Positions 33,132-40,848 of a stretch of DNA of 64,000 nt are shown in pieces (position 1 is the stretch's first letter; each line of letters opens with the position of its first letter). Source of the stretch: Nonomuraea glycinis (GTDB lineage Bacteria > Actinomycetota > Actinomycetes > Streptosporangiales > Streptosporangiaceae); assembly GCF_014646515.1 (NCBI RefSeq), contig NZ_BMNK01000019.1:33890-97889 (forward strand), read 5' to 3'. The notes under the pieces were generated by a model. That model saw only the letters and a list, made by a program, of their open reading frames with translations, was not told the origin of the DNA and searched no databases. Both the position numbers and the translations under genes were made by a program.

Positions 33132-33548
33132 TCAGGAGGGCCAGAGCATGTTGGTCAGCTCCGCGTCCAGATCCATGTAGTCGGCCTCGCGGCCGGCGGG
33201 CACCTTCTCGTACGTCCTGTGCAGGAACTCCGTCAGCGGCGCCAACGGCACCTCGAACAGCGCCTGCCCGAAGGGGGAGGTCAGGCTGATGTGCAGCGTG
33301 CGCTCGCCGTCGGCGCGCGCCGGCCACACCTGCACGTCGCCGTCGCCGACCCGTCGTACGATCCCGACGGTCAGCAACTCGCGTGCGAAGATCCACTCGA
33401 CCGGTTCGTCGTTCCCTACGTGGAATGCCATGCGGATGGCGTACGGATCGTCGGCTGTGTAGCTCAGTCCGGCGAGCAGGGGGACGGTAGTACGGTCGGG
33501 GACCACAAGCCGAAGGCCAAGCTCGGCGGAGACGGTGGTGCTGTTCAT
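33132..33548 (-). CDS. ssgB: SsgA-like sporulation/cell division protein, SsgB type
   Basis: This 138-aa protein is full length for the SsgA-like proteins and carries the family's VEWIFARELL, VGDGDVQVWP and SLTSPFGQALFEVP segments. SsgB proteins of sporulating actinomycetes help place FtsZ rings at sporulation septa. Its presence points to an organism that forms spores from aerial hyphae. The ATG is at 33548. The symbol is given on overall similarity; another SALP paralogue cannot be excluded. Confidence 0.85.
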   Translation of the reverse strand: MNSTTVSAELGLRLVVPDRTTVPLLAGLSYTADDPYAIRMAFHVGNDEPVEWIFARELLTVGIVRRVGDGDVQVWPARADGERTLHISLTSPFGQALFEVPLAPLTEFLHRTYEKVPAGREADYMDLDAELTNMLWPS

Positions 33549-33994
33549 CGTCAGCCAAACCTTTTCGTCGTAGGTCCCCTCTGCGGGGCTTTCACTGCTC
33601 TTGCGGACTTCGTCCTTGAGCTATGACGCGGAACGAAGAAACCTGTAGGAAAGATTCCGCTCCAAGGGCCTTCTGTAACGCAACTCACAGCTGGACATTT
33701 AGCCCTCTAGCTGGCTAAACGGCATCTATCGGGTCGTATTTGCAAGGGTTTTGCGTGGGGCGAAGCCAGGTTCCGAGAGGCTCCAAGAACGTTTACGGCG
33801 TGGATCACGATCGGCGTCTACCCGGGACAGGACGATGGTATGCCACCCGGCCGCCACACCGATGGGCAACCGCCGCCTTTCACCCGAATCATCCACCTGC
33901 CGCCGCCTCCGGGCCCGCTCGCTCGCCGTTTCGCCAGCGGCCCCTGGGATGCGGTATGGTTTTCCCCGTCGGCACCGTAAGGCACCGACCTGCC
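33549..33994. other. 446-bp non-coding stretch between ssgB and tRNA-Val
   Basis: No convincing gene is visible. The stretch is locally less GC-rich than its neighbours and has several short inverted segments (for example AGCCCTCTAGCTGGCT near 33701). It presumably holds the ssgB promoter on the left and the tRNA promoter on the right. Confidence 0.6.
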
Positions 33995-34066
33995 GGGCGA
34001 TTAGCTCAGGGGGAGAGCGCTTCGTTCACACCGAAGAGGTCACTGGTTCGATCCCAGTATCGCCCA
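33995..34066 (+). tRNA. tRNA-Val (anticodon CAC), integration site
   Basis: It has acceptor stem GGGCGAT/ATCGCCC, D-arm TAGCTCAGGGGGAGAGCG, anticodon arm CTTCG-TTCACAC-CGAAG with anticodon CAC, and T-arm ACTGGTTCGATCCCAGT. CCA is not encoded. Its last ~38 bases are repeated at 35757-35796, the arrangement left when an element integrates into a tRNA 3' end and preserves the gene. Confidence 0.96.
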
Positions 34067-34068
34067 CC
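34029..34068 (+). mobile_element. attL-like site (3' end of tRNA-Val)
   Basis: The 40 bases here match 35757-35796 at 37 of 40 positions, with an identical 24-bp core at 34041-34064. The left copy is part of the intact tRNA, and an integrase fragment lies 68 bases inside, the usual arrangement for actinomycete integrative elements. Confidence 0.75.
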
Positions 34069-34076
34069 GGCTCAAG

Positions 34077-34109
34077 AGCCGCCTCCCGAATGCGGGAGGC
34101 GGCTTTTTT
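34077..34109 (+). terminator. Strong intrinsic terminator after tRNA-Val
   Basis: An 11-bp perfect stem (AGCCGCCTCCC at 34077-34087 with GGGAGGCGGCT at 34094-34104) and 6-base loop are followed by six T residues. This is a classic rho-independent terminator and the strongest in the window. Confidence 0.92.
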
Positions 34110-34135
34110 GATCTTTCGGGTGACTGCCCCGCTCT

Positions 34136-34279
34136 GCGGTCGCCGCCAGGGACGATCCGATCCATGACAGTCGCGCCGTCCTGGATGACGGGCTTGATCT
34201 GATGACGGTAGACCTGCTCGGTGACCGCTGACCCGCCAGCATTCCCGATCAACCGGGCGATGTTCTCGACGGGAACACC
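34136..34279 (-). pseudogene. Tyrosine recombinase (integrase) C-terminal fragment
   Basis: The reverse strand encodes ~48 residues beginning GVPVENIARLIGN and continuing VTEQVYRHQIKPVI, then DGATVMDRI. They match the last part of pSAM2/AICE-type integrases around the catalytic Tyr of VYRH. The expected GH before it is GN, and everything upstream is missing, replaced by a 25-bp tandem repeat at 34280. The fragment cannot be active. It sits next to the tRNA attachment site, as integrase genes do in such elements. Confidence 0.75.
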
Positions 34280-34352
34280 GTCTGCGGACAACGGTGACAC
34301 GAAGGTCTGCGGACAACGGTGACACGAAGCTGTGTCCAACGGTGACACGAAG
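34280..34352. repeat. Tandem repeat at the integrase break point
   Basis: A 25-bp unit (GTCTGCGGACAACGGTGACACGAAG form) occurs perfectly at 34280-34304 and 34305-34329, with a third, diverged copy at 34330-34352. It lies exactly where the integrase homology stops and the next fragment begins. Confidence 0.85.
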
Positions 34353-34394
34353 CTGTGTCGCATCCAGTAGCCCGGCGGTGACACCGGACGGGCA

Positions 34395-34712
34395 TATCGC
34401 CATCTCGGCGGGCCGGTGGGTGAACCAGGCCGCCACGATCGGCCCCGGGATGTGCAGGAGCAGCCGCGACAGCGAGAACTCAGCGACGGCCCAGGGCGGG
34501 TACGGCCAGGCGTTCATGCCGAGCGTGAGCGCGAGGAACAGCCACTCGATGCGGATCAGCTTGGGCTCGTCCAGTCGCCGGCCGCGGGTGGCCGGGTAGG
34601 CGCGGGCGCCGACGACGACCAGCAGGGCGATCGACAGGAATGGCTCCACCAGCCAAGCGAACAGCCGGCGCGTTGACCAGGGTTCGGCCCGCAGCAGTTC
34701 TGCGTGGGGCGA
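34395..34712 (-). pseudogene. Fragment of a DUF2637-like/transfer-associated membrane protein
   Basis: The reverse strand reads FAWLVEPFLSIALLVVVGAR, then IEWLFLALTLGMNAWPY and LLLHIPGPIVAAWFTH. These are membrane helices in the pattern of DUF2637/Spd-like proteins carried by actinomycete integrative and conjugative elements. No proper start codon or upstream part is present, and the frame continues into the tandem repeat at its 3' end, so this is a truncated remnant. Family assignment is from memory of the pattern and is moderate. Confidence 0.5.
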
Positions 34713-34920
34713 CGGGACATCCGAGCGTCAGATGAACGATATGAGAAAAGCATCCATAACAAATTCGAGCGGCGGATGAACGAGAAAAGAATTGCATGAA
34801 CAGCCCTGATGGGGCCGCTTCGGCATGGAACCGCCTCCGCATTTTCAGGGATTGACAGCTTTCCATAAGGCCCCTTACCGTGAAGAAGAAAACAAGATCT
34901 ACACGAATCCAAGGAGCATG

Positions 34921-35274
34921 ATGCGCTCGAAGTTGAAATCTCTCGCGTTGGTGGCGGCGCTGGTTTCCGCTTTCACGCTGGCGGCGCCGGCGGGCAGTGC
35001 TTACGCCATCAACACTGTCTCATGCGGCGATCACAATTTTGTGGAACTGTGGGGACACAGCGGCAACATATGCTTCGCCAATGCCGGGACCTGGAAGTCC
35101 TACGATTTCACCGGATCGTCGAACTGCTGGTGGGCGAACAAAATCTCCACGGGAAACAACGACATCACGTTCTGGGACGATCATTCGGCGAATCCAACGT
35201 ACATCCCCAGGCGTACTGTCATGACATTCCCGACGGTGGGTTGGGTGTGTGTCGGAACACTTCGAATCCACTGA
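34921..35274 (+). CDS. Secreted beta/gamma-crystallin-like small protein (Streptomyces killer toxin-like)
   Basis: This 117-aa protein has a Sec signal peptide (LVAALVSAFTLAAPAGSAYA) and a mature domain of ~87 residues with INTVSCGDHNF, CFANAGTW and STGNNDITFW. This matches the Crystall_2/Streptomyces killer-toxin-like beta/gamma-crystallin family. Four cysteines could form two disulfides. The ATG at 34921 is chosen because AAGGAG ends 4 bases upstream; an ATG at 34918 is too close. It is the only clearly intact gene of recognisable family inside the decayed element. Whether it is toxic is unknown; no immunity gene is evident. Confidence 0.72.
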   Translation: MRSKLKSLALVAALVSAFTLAAPAGSAYAINTVSCGDHNFVELWGHSGNICFANAGTWKSYDFTGSSNCWWANKISTGNNDITFWDDHSANPTYIPRRTVMTFPTVGWVCVGTLRIH

Positions 35275-35310
35275 CGTGATCTCGTTGAAGTTCCTGTAGG
35301 TGGTCGTGGT

Positions 35311-35571
35311 TGAAGAGGGTTCGCCAGCGGCTTGGGCGCGATCGAGGGCCTCGTGGAGATCTGGTTCCTGACCTGCGAGAACGTCACTGCCTTCGTGGAG
35401 CGGTAGGCGGTGGGCCGGGGGCGTGGTGATCGCGGCTTCTGCGGTGTCACGCTCCCCGCGCAACCTGTGCGGCACCATGACCGCTTGCCGAAACGGGGTC
35501 AACGCTCGACTGTTATTCGGAGTGCCGCGCAGTCGGCTTTTCTCGTGCAGGAGTCGGGCGAGGTGGTGCAC
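35311..35571 (-). pseudogene. IS5-family-like transposase remnant
   Basis: The reverse strand encodes LARLLHEKSRLRGTPNNSRA and LTPFRQAVM, then LPLHEGSDVLAGQEPDLHEA and LDRAQAAGEP. These resemble the N-terminal half of IS5/IS1647-type transposases of actinomycetes. The middle is garbled by a frame change, and the DDE catalytic part is absent. No terminal inverted repeats were identified. It shows that the 34.0-35.8 kb island has taken insertions and decayed. Confidence 0.5.
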
Positions 35572-35592
35572 GATTGCGCGGGAGGCAATAGG

Positions 35593-35748
35593 ATGTCGGC
35601 CTATCCTTCAGATCCAAGCGAGGGTGTTCTTGACGAAGAGGAAATTGAACTCAATCTACCTCTGATCATCGGTACGATATCCGCCATTGCCGCCATTGTG
35701 CAGATATTCATCGACCAGGTGCAACGCCAAGTCGAGAACTTGTCGTGA
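35593..35748 (+). CDS. Small single-helix membrane protein, hypothetical
   Basis: This 51-aa ORF starts at an ATG 7 bases after GGAGG. It has an acidic N-terminus (SEGVLDEEEIEL), one hydrophobic helix (LPLIIGTISAIAAIVQIFI) and an amphipathic tail. It ends 8 bases before the attR-like repeat. I do not recognise the family. A good ribosome-binding site and clean helix support a real gene, but its short length and position in a decayed region leave doubt. Confidence 0.45.
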   Translation: MSAYPSDPSEGVLDEEEIELNLPLIIGTISAIAAIVQIFIDQVQRQVENLS

Positions 35749-35756
35749 CTGCTCAA

Positions 35757-35796
35757 CATCGAAGAGGCCACTGGTTCGATCCCAGTATCGCCTACC
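35757..35796 (+). mobile_element. attR-like site (duplicated tRNA-Val 3' end)
   Basis: This copy of the tRNA-Val(CAC) 3' end matches 34029-34068 at 37 of 40 positions; the 24-bp core at 35769-35792 is identical. It lacks the 5' half and cannot be a tRNA. With the left site it bounds a 1.77-kb remnant island. Confidence 0.78.
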
Positions 35797-36057
35797 ATGT
35801 TTCCCAGGTCAGGCGACTGGTCAACCATCAGGTGGCCGGCCTTCGCAACCTCTGGACCGCGCAGAACAGGCCCACGGTTGCATCAGCGGTATTGTGCTTA
35901 GATCACCGATACGCTCATCGTCCCTATTCGGCTGATGCTCATTTCGAGCGGCTCATGTCAGCGGCACGCGTAGGTGAAGGGAAAGACTCTTCGCAGCGCC
36001 GGCGGTCATACCCTGCGGGCATCACCGCCGGCGGATCCGGATCATGGTTGACAAGGA

Positions 36058-36067
36058 TGCTGTAGCA
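36058..36067. promoter_or_regulatory. TGCTnnAGCA operator-like palindrome before a GntR gene
   Basis: TGCTGTAGCA lies 6 bases before the chosen start of the GntR gene. Its reverse complement with flanks, TTTGCTACAGCAT, is identical to the sequence before the second GntR gene at 51494-51506. It is probably an autoregulatory site; a TTGACA sequence at 36048-36053 may be part of the promoter. Confidence 0.55.
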
Positions 36068-36073
36068 AATACC

Positions 36074-36802
36074 ATGCGATCCATGGCCGCGCTTTCTCAG
36101 CTTCCCTCGCCGGTGACTCTCGGTGATCAGGCGTATGCCGCCATCCGCGAGGCCATCGTCACCGGCTCTCTGCAGCGCGGGGAGAAGGTCACGGAGCGGG
36201 GTCTGGCGGAGTCGCTCAACATCAGCGCGACCCCTGTCCGCGAGGCGTTGCGGCGGCTGGAGCAGGATCGCCTGGTCGAGCGGACGGGGCCCAGATCTGT
36301 CCGCGTCGCCGAGTTCGGCGAGGACGAGCTGCGCGAGTTCACCATGATCGAGGATGTGCTCCGGGCGCTCGCCGCCCGGTTGGCCGCGGAGAAGTCGACG
36401 GCGGCCCAGCGCCGTGAGATGTCCCGGTGCCTGGGCGAGGCGGACGCGCTGCGCACCGAGATGCGCGACGTCGCGCCGGGGAGCGCGAGAGAGCTGGACC
36501 TGGTGATCGAGGTTCAGGTCCGCATGCAGCGTTTTCATTCGCTCGTGGACCAGGCGAGCGGCAACGCGACCCTGATGCAGATGCTGCGCACCGTTGAGGC
36601 GTTCGACTCGGCGGAGCGGCGCAGCAGCGTTCTGTCCCAGGTGCGGGGTGAGCACCGGGAGGCCGTTGGCGAGCGTTACGGGCAGCACCGAGCCATCTTC
36701 GAGGCCATCGCCGCCGGTGACGGAGAACGGGCCGAAGAGCTGATGAGGGCGCACAGCCACAGCTCGAACGCCTCCCGGATCGCCGGCCGCTTCCTGGACT
36801 GA
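36074..36802 (+). CDS. GntR family regulator, FCD (FadR) subfamily
   Basis: This 242-aa protein has a winged helix (LQRGEKVTERGLAESLNISA, TPVREALRRLEQDRLV) and an all-helical FCD domain that usually binds a carboxylate effector. It is a clear paralogue of the GntR protein at 51.5 kb. I chose the ATG at 36074 because the shared operator then lies just upstream of both starts; an ATG at 36044 would extend through the operator. It may control the CoA-ester pathway genes next to it, though they are convergent and have their own LysR. Confidence 0.8.
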   Translation: MRSMAALSQLPSPVTLGDQAYAAIREAIVTGSLQRGEKVTERGLAESLNISATPVREALRRLEQDRLVERTGPRSVRVAEFGEDELREFTMIEDVLRALAARLAAEKSTAAQRREMSRCLGEADALRTEMRDVAPGSARELDLVIEVQVRMQRFHSLVDQASGNATLMQMLRTVEAFDSAERRSSVLSQVRGEHREAVGERYGQHRAIFEAIAAGDGERAEELMRAHSHSSNASRIAGRFLD

Positions 36803-36903
36803 CGGGGACTGACGGGGACTGACGGGGGCTGACGGAGCGTCAGCGGGTCGATGCGTTCCTGACGCCGTCCACGGCATATTGCAGTGCACATCCCGTTTCT
36901 GAA

Positions 36904-36926
36904 TCCCGCCCCTTGGCAAGGCGGGA
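36904..36926. terminator. Hairpin between convergent genes
   Basis: TCCCGCC (36904-36910) pairs with GGCGGGA (36920-36926) around a 9-base loop, between the GntR gene and the end of the leftward oxidoreductase gene. It may end transcription from both sides. Confidence 0.5.
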
Positions 36927-36946
36927 CTCAGGGACGGCATGCCGGG

Positions 36947-37993
36947 TCACTCGATGGTCAACACCACCTTGCCGAAGCGGTCCGGGCTGACCAGCCGTTC
37001 CTGGGCCGCCGGTGCGTTGTCCAGGGCGAACTCCGAGTCGACGATGGGACGCAGCCGCCCGTCGGCCAGCATGGGCAGGACCTCGGCGAGTTCGCGAGAG
37101 TCGGCGGCGTGCGCGCCACGGAAGTCGATCTCCTTGCGGTACAGGCTGTACAGGACGATGTCGGCGTGGGGACCGGAGTGCGATCCCATGCCGATCAGGC
37201 GTCCGCCATGACGCAGCGCGTGAATGGACTGCTGGATCGTCGCCCCGCCGACCGAATCGTGGACGAGGTCCGCGCCGCGCCCCTCGGTCAGCGTCCGGAC
37301 GGCGTCGCTGAACTCGGGAACCTGCCTGTAGTTCACGACCTCGTGCGCGCCGAGCCGAAGGAGCCTGTCGCGCTTGTCGTCGGTTCCGGTGGTGGCGATG
37401 ACCCGCGCGCCCAGGACGCCGGCCAGCTGGACGGCGGCGCTGCCCACGCCGCTGCCCGCCCCGACGACCAGCACGGTCTCCTCCGGCTGCAGCCGGCCAC
37501 GCGTCACGAGCATATGCCAGGCGGTCAGGTAGGCCAGGATGCTCGCCGCCAGTTCGGCGTAGCCGAGAGATTCCGGGGCGGGAATCGCGTTACGCGCGGG
37601 GACCGCGATGTACTCGGCGTAGGTGCCGTCGGTGTGCTCGCCGAGGAACTTCAGCGCGTGGCATTGGCTGTCCAGCCCCGACCGGCAGGCGGCGCAGGAT
37701 CCGCACACCAGCATCGGCAGCAGCACGACCCGCTGCCCCGGCCGCAGCGTGGTGACCGCACTGCCGACCTCGACGACGTCCCCGGCGCCTTCCACGCCCA
37801 AAATGATCGGAAGCGGCTGCTGCTCGGCGAAACGGCCCTCCCGGACGGTCACGTCAGCGCGGTTCAGCCCGGCGGCCCGCAGCCGGACCAGGACATCCCC
37901 GTCGCTTACGACGGGCCGTGGCACATCGTCGATCTCGACGACGTCCGGACCGCCGAAGCGCCGCACCACACCGGCCTTCATCTTCATCTCCAT
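36947..37993 (-). CDS. Zinc-binding dehydrogenase/quinone-oxidoreductase-like protein
   Basis: This 348-aa MDR protein has the N-terminal GroES-like domain, GVEGAGDVVEVG, cysteines CGSCAACRSG of a structural-zinc lobe, and GAGSGVGSAAVQLAG in the NAD(P) domain. It probably reduces an enone or oxidises an alcohol. It is the last gene of the leftward CoA-ester operon, 84 bases after the hydratase gene. Its role there is unclear; it might act on an unsaturated or alcohol by-product. Confidence 0.82.
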   Translation of the reverse strand: MEMKMKAGVVRRFGGPDVVEIDDVPRPVVSDGDVLVRLRAAGLNRADVTVREGRFAEQQPLPIILGVEGAGDVVEVGSAVTTLRPGQRVVLLPMLVCGSCAACRSGLDSQCHALKFLGEHTDGTYAEYIAVPARNAIPAPESLGYAELAASILAYLTAWHMLVTRGRLQPEETVLVVGAGSGVGSAAVQLAGVLGARVIATTGTDDKRDRLLRLGAHEVVNYRQVPEFSDAVRTLTEGRGADLVHDSVGGATIQQSIHALRHGGRLIGMGSHSGPHADIVLYSLYRKEIDFRGAHAADSRELAEVLPMLADGRLRPIVDSEFALDNAPAAQERLVSPDRFGKVVLTIE

Positions 37994-38077
37994 CGTTCCT
38001 GTCCTTTGTCATGGTCTTCCAGCGGCTGCGACCTTTCGCGAGCCGCCCGCCCCGGGGTCACCTGCCGGCTGATCCGC

Positions 38078-38896
38078 TCACGCCTCGACCTGGCCCTTCG
38101 CGGTGACGCGGCCACCGAGGTCGCGCACGATCACCGCATGGCCCGAGCCGGACTCGACGCTGCTCACGATGAGGCCCTGATGGTCGAACAGCGGGGACAC
38201 CAGCCGATAGTCGAGGGAAGTGGCGGTCACGCCGGTCCGCCGTACGGACTCCGCCATCGCCAGCGCCTGCAGCGGGCCATGAGTCACCAGGCCCGGGTAG
38301 CCCTCGACGTCGCGAGCGTAGTCACGGTCGTAGTGGATCCGATGGGCGTTGTACGTCAGCGCCGAGAACCGGAACAGCAGGACCGGGTCGACGAGCAGGG
38401 ACCACGCACCGTCCTCGGGCGGCACCGGCGTGACCGGGGCCGCCTCGGCGGGCGCGCCGAGGGCCGCGGCGTCACGGTAGACGACGTCCTGCTCCTCGAC
38501 CACCTTCACCTCGCCGCCTTGGGTGAGGGTGTGCCGTACGACGGTGAAGGTGAGCCGGCCCGTACGCCCCTCCTTGTCGAAGGACGACACGACCTCGGTG
38601 CGCCGGGTCGCCTCGCGGCCCACGACCAGCGGGCCGAGCCGGGTGACCCGGCCACCGGCGAACATCCGGCGCCGCCCCGGTCCCGGCGGGGTGGGGAGCA
38701 CGCCGCGCACCGGATGACCGTCCGGCCCGAGGTCGGCCTGGCGCGGCCGCTCCAGCAGGTAGAACCAGTGCCACAGCAGCGGGAGTCCTTCGGTCTCCAG
38801 GTCGGGCAGGCCGACGTCGAGGAGCCCGGCGAACGCGATGGCGGGCTCCGGCCGCAGCACCTCGGTGCGCGTGATGACCTCGTGGTCCCCGGTCAT
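38078..38896 (-). CDS. MaoC-like (FAS1-type) enoyl-CoA hydratase, itaconyl/mesaconyl-CoA hydratase candidate
   Basis: This 272-aa protein has a divergent N-terminal hotdog domain (LWHWFYLLERPRQADLGPDG, GRRRMFAGGRV) and a C-terminal hotdog with TYNAHRIHYDRDYA, the catalytic-region motif of mesaconyl-C4-CoA and itaconyl-CoA hydratases. With CoA-transferase and CitE-like lyase neighbours it would hydrate itaconyl-CoA to citramalyl-CoA. Its ATG overlaps the CoA-transferase stop (ATGA). The hydratase assignment is good; the itaconate substrate is inferred from context. Confidence 0.75.
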   Translation of the reverse strand: MTGDHEVITRTEVLRPEPAIAFAGLLDVGLPDLETEGLPLLWHWFYLLERPRQADLGPDGHPVRGVLPTPPGPGRRRMFAGGRVTRLGPLVVGREATRRTEVVSSFDKEGRTGRLTFTVVRHTLTQGGEVKVVEEQDVVYRDAAALGAPAEAAPVTPVPPEDGAWSLLVDPVLLFRFSALTYNAHRIHYDRDYARDVEGYPGLVTHGPLQALAMAESVRRTGVTATSLDYRLVSPLFDHQGLIVSSVESGSGHAVIVRDLGGRVTAKGQVEA

Positions 38897-40050
38897 GCGG
38901 TGACCTCCTCTCGTGCTCCGCCGAACTCGGCGCGCAGGCTCTCGTTGTGCTCGCCCAGCCGCGGCACGTCCCCCATCACCTGCTCCTGGCCGGCGATCGT
39001 GACGGGCGGCAGCATCGCCTCGACGACACCTCCCGGAGTACGGACCTCACGCCAGCGGTCGCGTGCCACGAGCTGCGGGTGGGTCAGGAGTTCGACCGGT
39101 CGCCGCAGGCGGGCGCAGGCGATGCCCGCCCGGTCGAGCAGCTCGACGGCGCGGTCGGCGTCGAGCGTGGCGAAGGCCGACTCGATCAGCGGACCGATCA
39201 GGTCGTCGTTGACCACCCGTTCGGGGTTGTGGGCGAAGCGGGGATCGTCGACCAGATCGGGCCGCCCCAGGACCTCATGGCACAGCCGGGCCCACTCGCG
39301 ATCATTCTGGACGCCCACGAACACCCGATTCCCGTCACCGGCCTGATAGGGGCCGTACGGCGAGATCGACGGGTGCTTCGCGGTCGTCCGGCGGGTCTCC
39401 GACCCGCCGTAAGCGGCGTGGTAGGCCGGCTGGACCATCCACTCGCCGAGCGCGTCGATCATCGCGACCTCGACCGTCGCCCCGGCCCCCTGCGTCGCCC
39501 GCTGGAGCAGGGCGGTCAGGATCCCCGAGTACGCGTACATCCCCGTGGCGATGTCGGCGACGGAGACGCCGGCCTTGGACGGCGCCTCCGGGGTGCCGGT
39601 GGCCATGACGAGCCCGGTCTCGCACTGGACGAGCAGGTCGTAGGCCTTCTTCGCCCGGTAGGGTCCCTGCGGTCCGTACCCGGAGATCGAGCAGTGCACG
39701 AGCTCGGGACGCGACGCGCGCAGCGTCGCGGCGTCGAGGCCCAGCCGGGCGGCCGCGCCGGGGGCGAGATTCTGGACGACCACGTCGGCCGCGCCGACGA
39801 TGGTGTCGAGCACCTGCCGGTCGCCGGGGTCCTTGATGTCGAGCTCGATCGACTCCTTACCGCGGTTCAGCCACACGAAGTAGCTGGAGTCGCCGTGGAC
39901 GGTGCGGTCGTAGTCGCGCGCGAAGTCGCCCGCGCCGGGGCGCTCGACCTTGATGACCCGCGCGCCGAGGTCGGCGAGCTGCCTGGTGGCGAAGGGGGCG
40001 GCGACCGCCTGTTCGAGGGAGACGACGGTGATGCCGGCCAGCGGAAGCAT
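38893..40050 (-). CDS. Class III (CaiB/BaiF) CoA-transferase, itaconate CoA-transferase candidate
   Basis: This 385-aa protein matches class III CoA-transferases: PLAGITVVSLEQAVAAPFAT, the VKVERPGAGDFAR segment, and AKKAYDLLVQ with the probable catalytic Asp. These enzymes pass CoA from succinyl-CoA or a similar donor to a carboxylic acid. In the proposed route it would form itaconyl-CoA. It lies 9 bases after the lyase gene and overlaps the hydratase gene. Other dicarboxylates such as mesaconate or citramalate are possible substrates. Confidence 0.82.
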   Translation of the reverse strand: MLPLAGITVVSLEQAVAAPFATRQLADLGARVIKVERPGAGDFARDYDRTVHGDSSYFVWLNRGKESIELDIKDPGDRQVLDTIVGAADVVVQNLAPGAAARLGLDAATLRASRPELVHCSISGYGPQGPYRAKKAYDLLVQCETGLVMATGTPEAPSKAGVSVADIATGMYAYSGILTALLQRATQGAGATVEVAMIDALGEWMVQPAYHAAYGGSETRRTTAKHPSISPYGPYQAGDGNRVFVGVQNDREWARLCHEVLGRPDLVDDPRFAHNPERVVNDDLIGPLIESAFATLDADRAVELLDRAGIACARLRRPVELLTHPQLVARDRWREVRTPGGVVEAMLPPVTIAGQEQVMGDVPRLGEHNESLRAEFGGAREEVTA

Positions 40051-40059
40051 GAGATCTCC

Positions 40060-40848
40060 TCAGTGTCGGGCTTGCAGGATGCGGCGGGCCTTGGCCAGGA
40101 CCGGCTCGTCGACCATGCGGCCGTCGACGGTGAACGGGCCGCTCTGGGCGGTGGCGGCGGTGAGCACGCTCCGGGCCCAGTCGATCTCGGCCGGCTCCGG
40201 GCTGAAGGCGTGGTTGACGGGATCCACCTGGGCGGGGTGGATGCACAGCTTGCCGCCGAAGCCGAGGCGCCGGGAGCGGACGGCCGCCGCGCGGACGGCC
40301 TCGATGTCGCGCGTCTCGACGGTGACGCCGTCGATGGGCGGGGGGAGGCCGGCCGCGCGTGCGGCGACCACCAGGGCGCTGCGGGCGAACAGCAGGGTCT
40401 CGTCGCTCTCGTCGGCTCCGATGTCGAGGGCGAAGTCGATCGAGCCGAAGGCCAGCCCGGTCACCGCGGTGCACGCCGCGACGGAGGGCGCGTCCTGGAG
40501 CCCGACAGCGGTCTCGATCAACGCGAGGATCCGCGTGCCCGGCAGCTCCCGCTGGACGCGCCGCACCGTCGCCGGTCCCTGGGCCTTGGGCAGGACCACG
40601 CCCCGCAGCCCGGGGGAGTCCCGCAGGGAGCCCAGATCGTCGTGGTGCCAGGGGGTGCCGGCGGCGTTGACGCGCACCCAGGCCGTGCCGCCGTGGGCGA
40701 GCCACCGGACGACCTCGCTCCGGGCGGAGTCCTTGTGCTCGGGGGAGACCGCGTCCTCGAGATCGGCGATGATCTCGTGCGCCCCGGAGGCGGCGGCCTT
40801 GGCGAACCGGTCGGGCCGGTGGCCCGGGACGAACAGCCAGGAGTTCAT
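40060..40848 (-). CDS. HpcH/HpaI/CitE family lyase, citramalyl-CoA lyase candidate
   Basis: This 262-aa CitE-like protein has ADLEDAV with Mg ligands, LIET, GSIDFALDIG and KLCIHPAQV. Homologues cleave malyl- or citramalyl-CoA; (S)-citramalyl-CoA gives acetyl-CoA and pyruvate, the last step of itaconate breakdown. The ATG at 40848 overlaps the acyl-CoA dehydrogenase stop (ATGA). A beta-hydroxyacyl-CoA lyase acting in leucine catabolism, like Rv2498c, is the main alternative. Confidence 0.8.
   Translation of the reverse strand: MNSWLFVPGHRPDRFAKAAASGAHEIIADLEDAVSPEHKDSARSEVVRWLAHGGTAWVRVNAAGTPWHHDDLGSLRDSPGLRGVVLPKAQGPATVRRVQRELPGTRILALIETAVGLQDAPSVAACTAVTGLAFGSIDFALDIGADESDETLLFARSALVVAARAAGLPPPIDGVTVETRDIEAVRAAAVRSRRLGFGGKLCIHPAQVDPVNHAFSPEPAEIDWARSVLTAATAQSGPFTVDGRMVDEPVLAKARRILQARH

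Noticed and set aside
34280..34352. CRISPR array
   Set aside because: There are only two perfect head-to-tail copies with no spacers, and no cas gene is in the window.
35757..35796. A second tRNA-Val gene
   Set aside because: Only the 3' half is present, with no acceptor 5' strand, D-arm or full anticodon arm; it is a duplicated attachment-site end.
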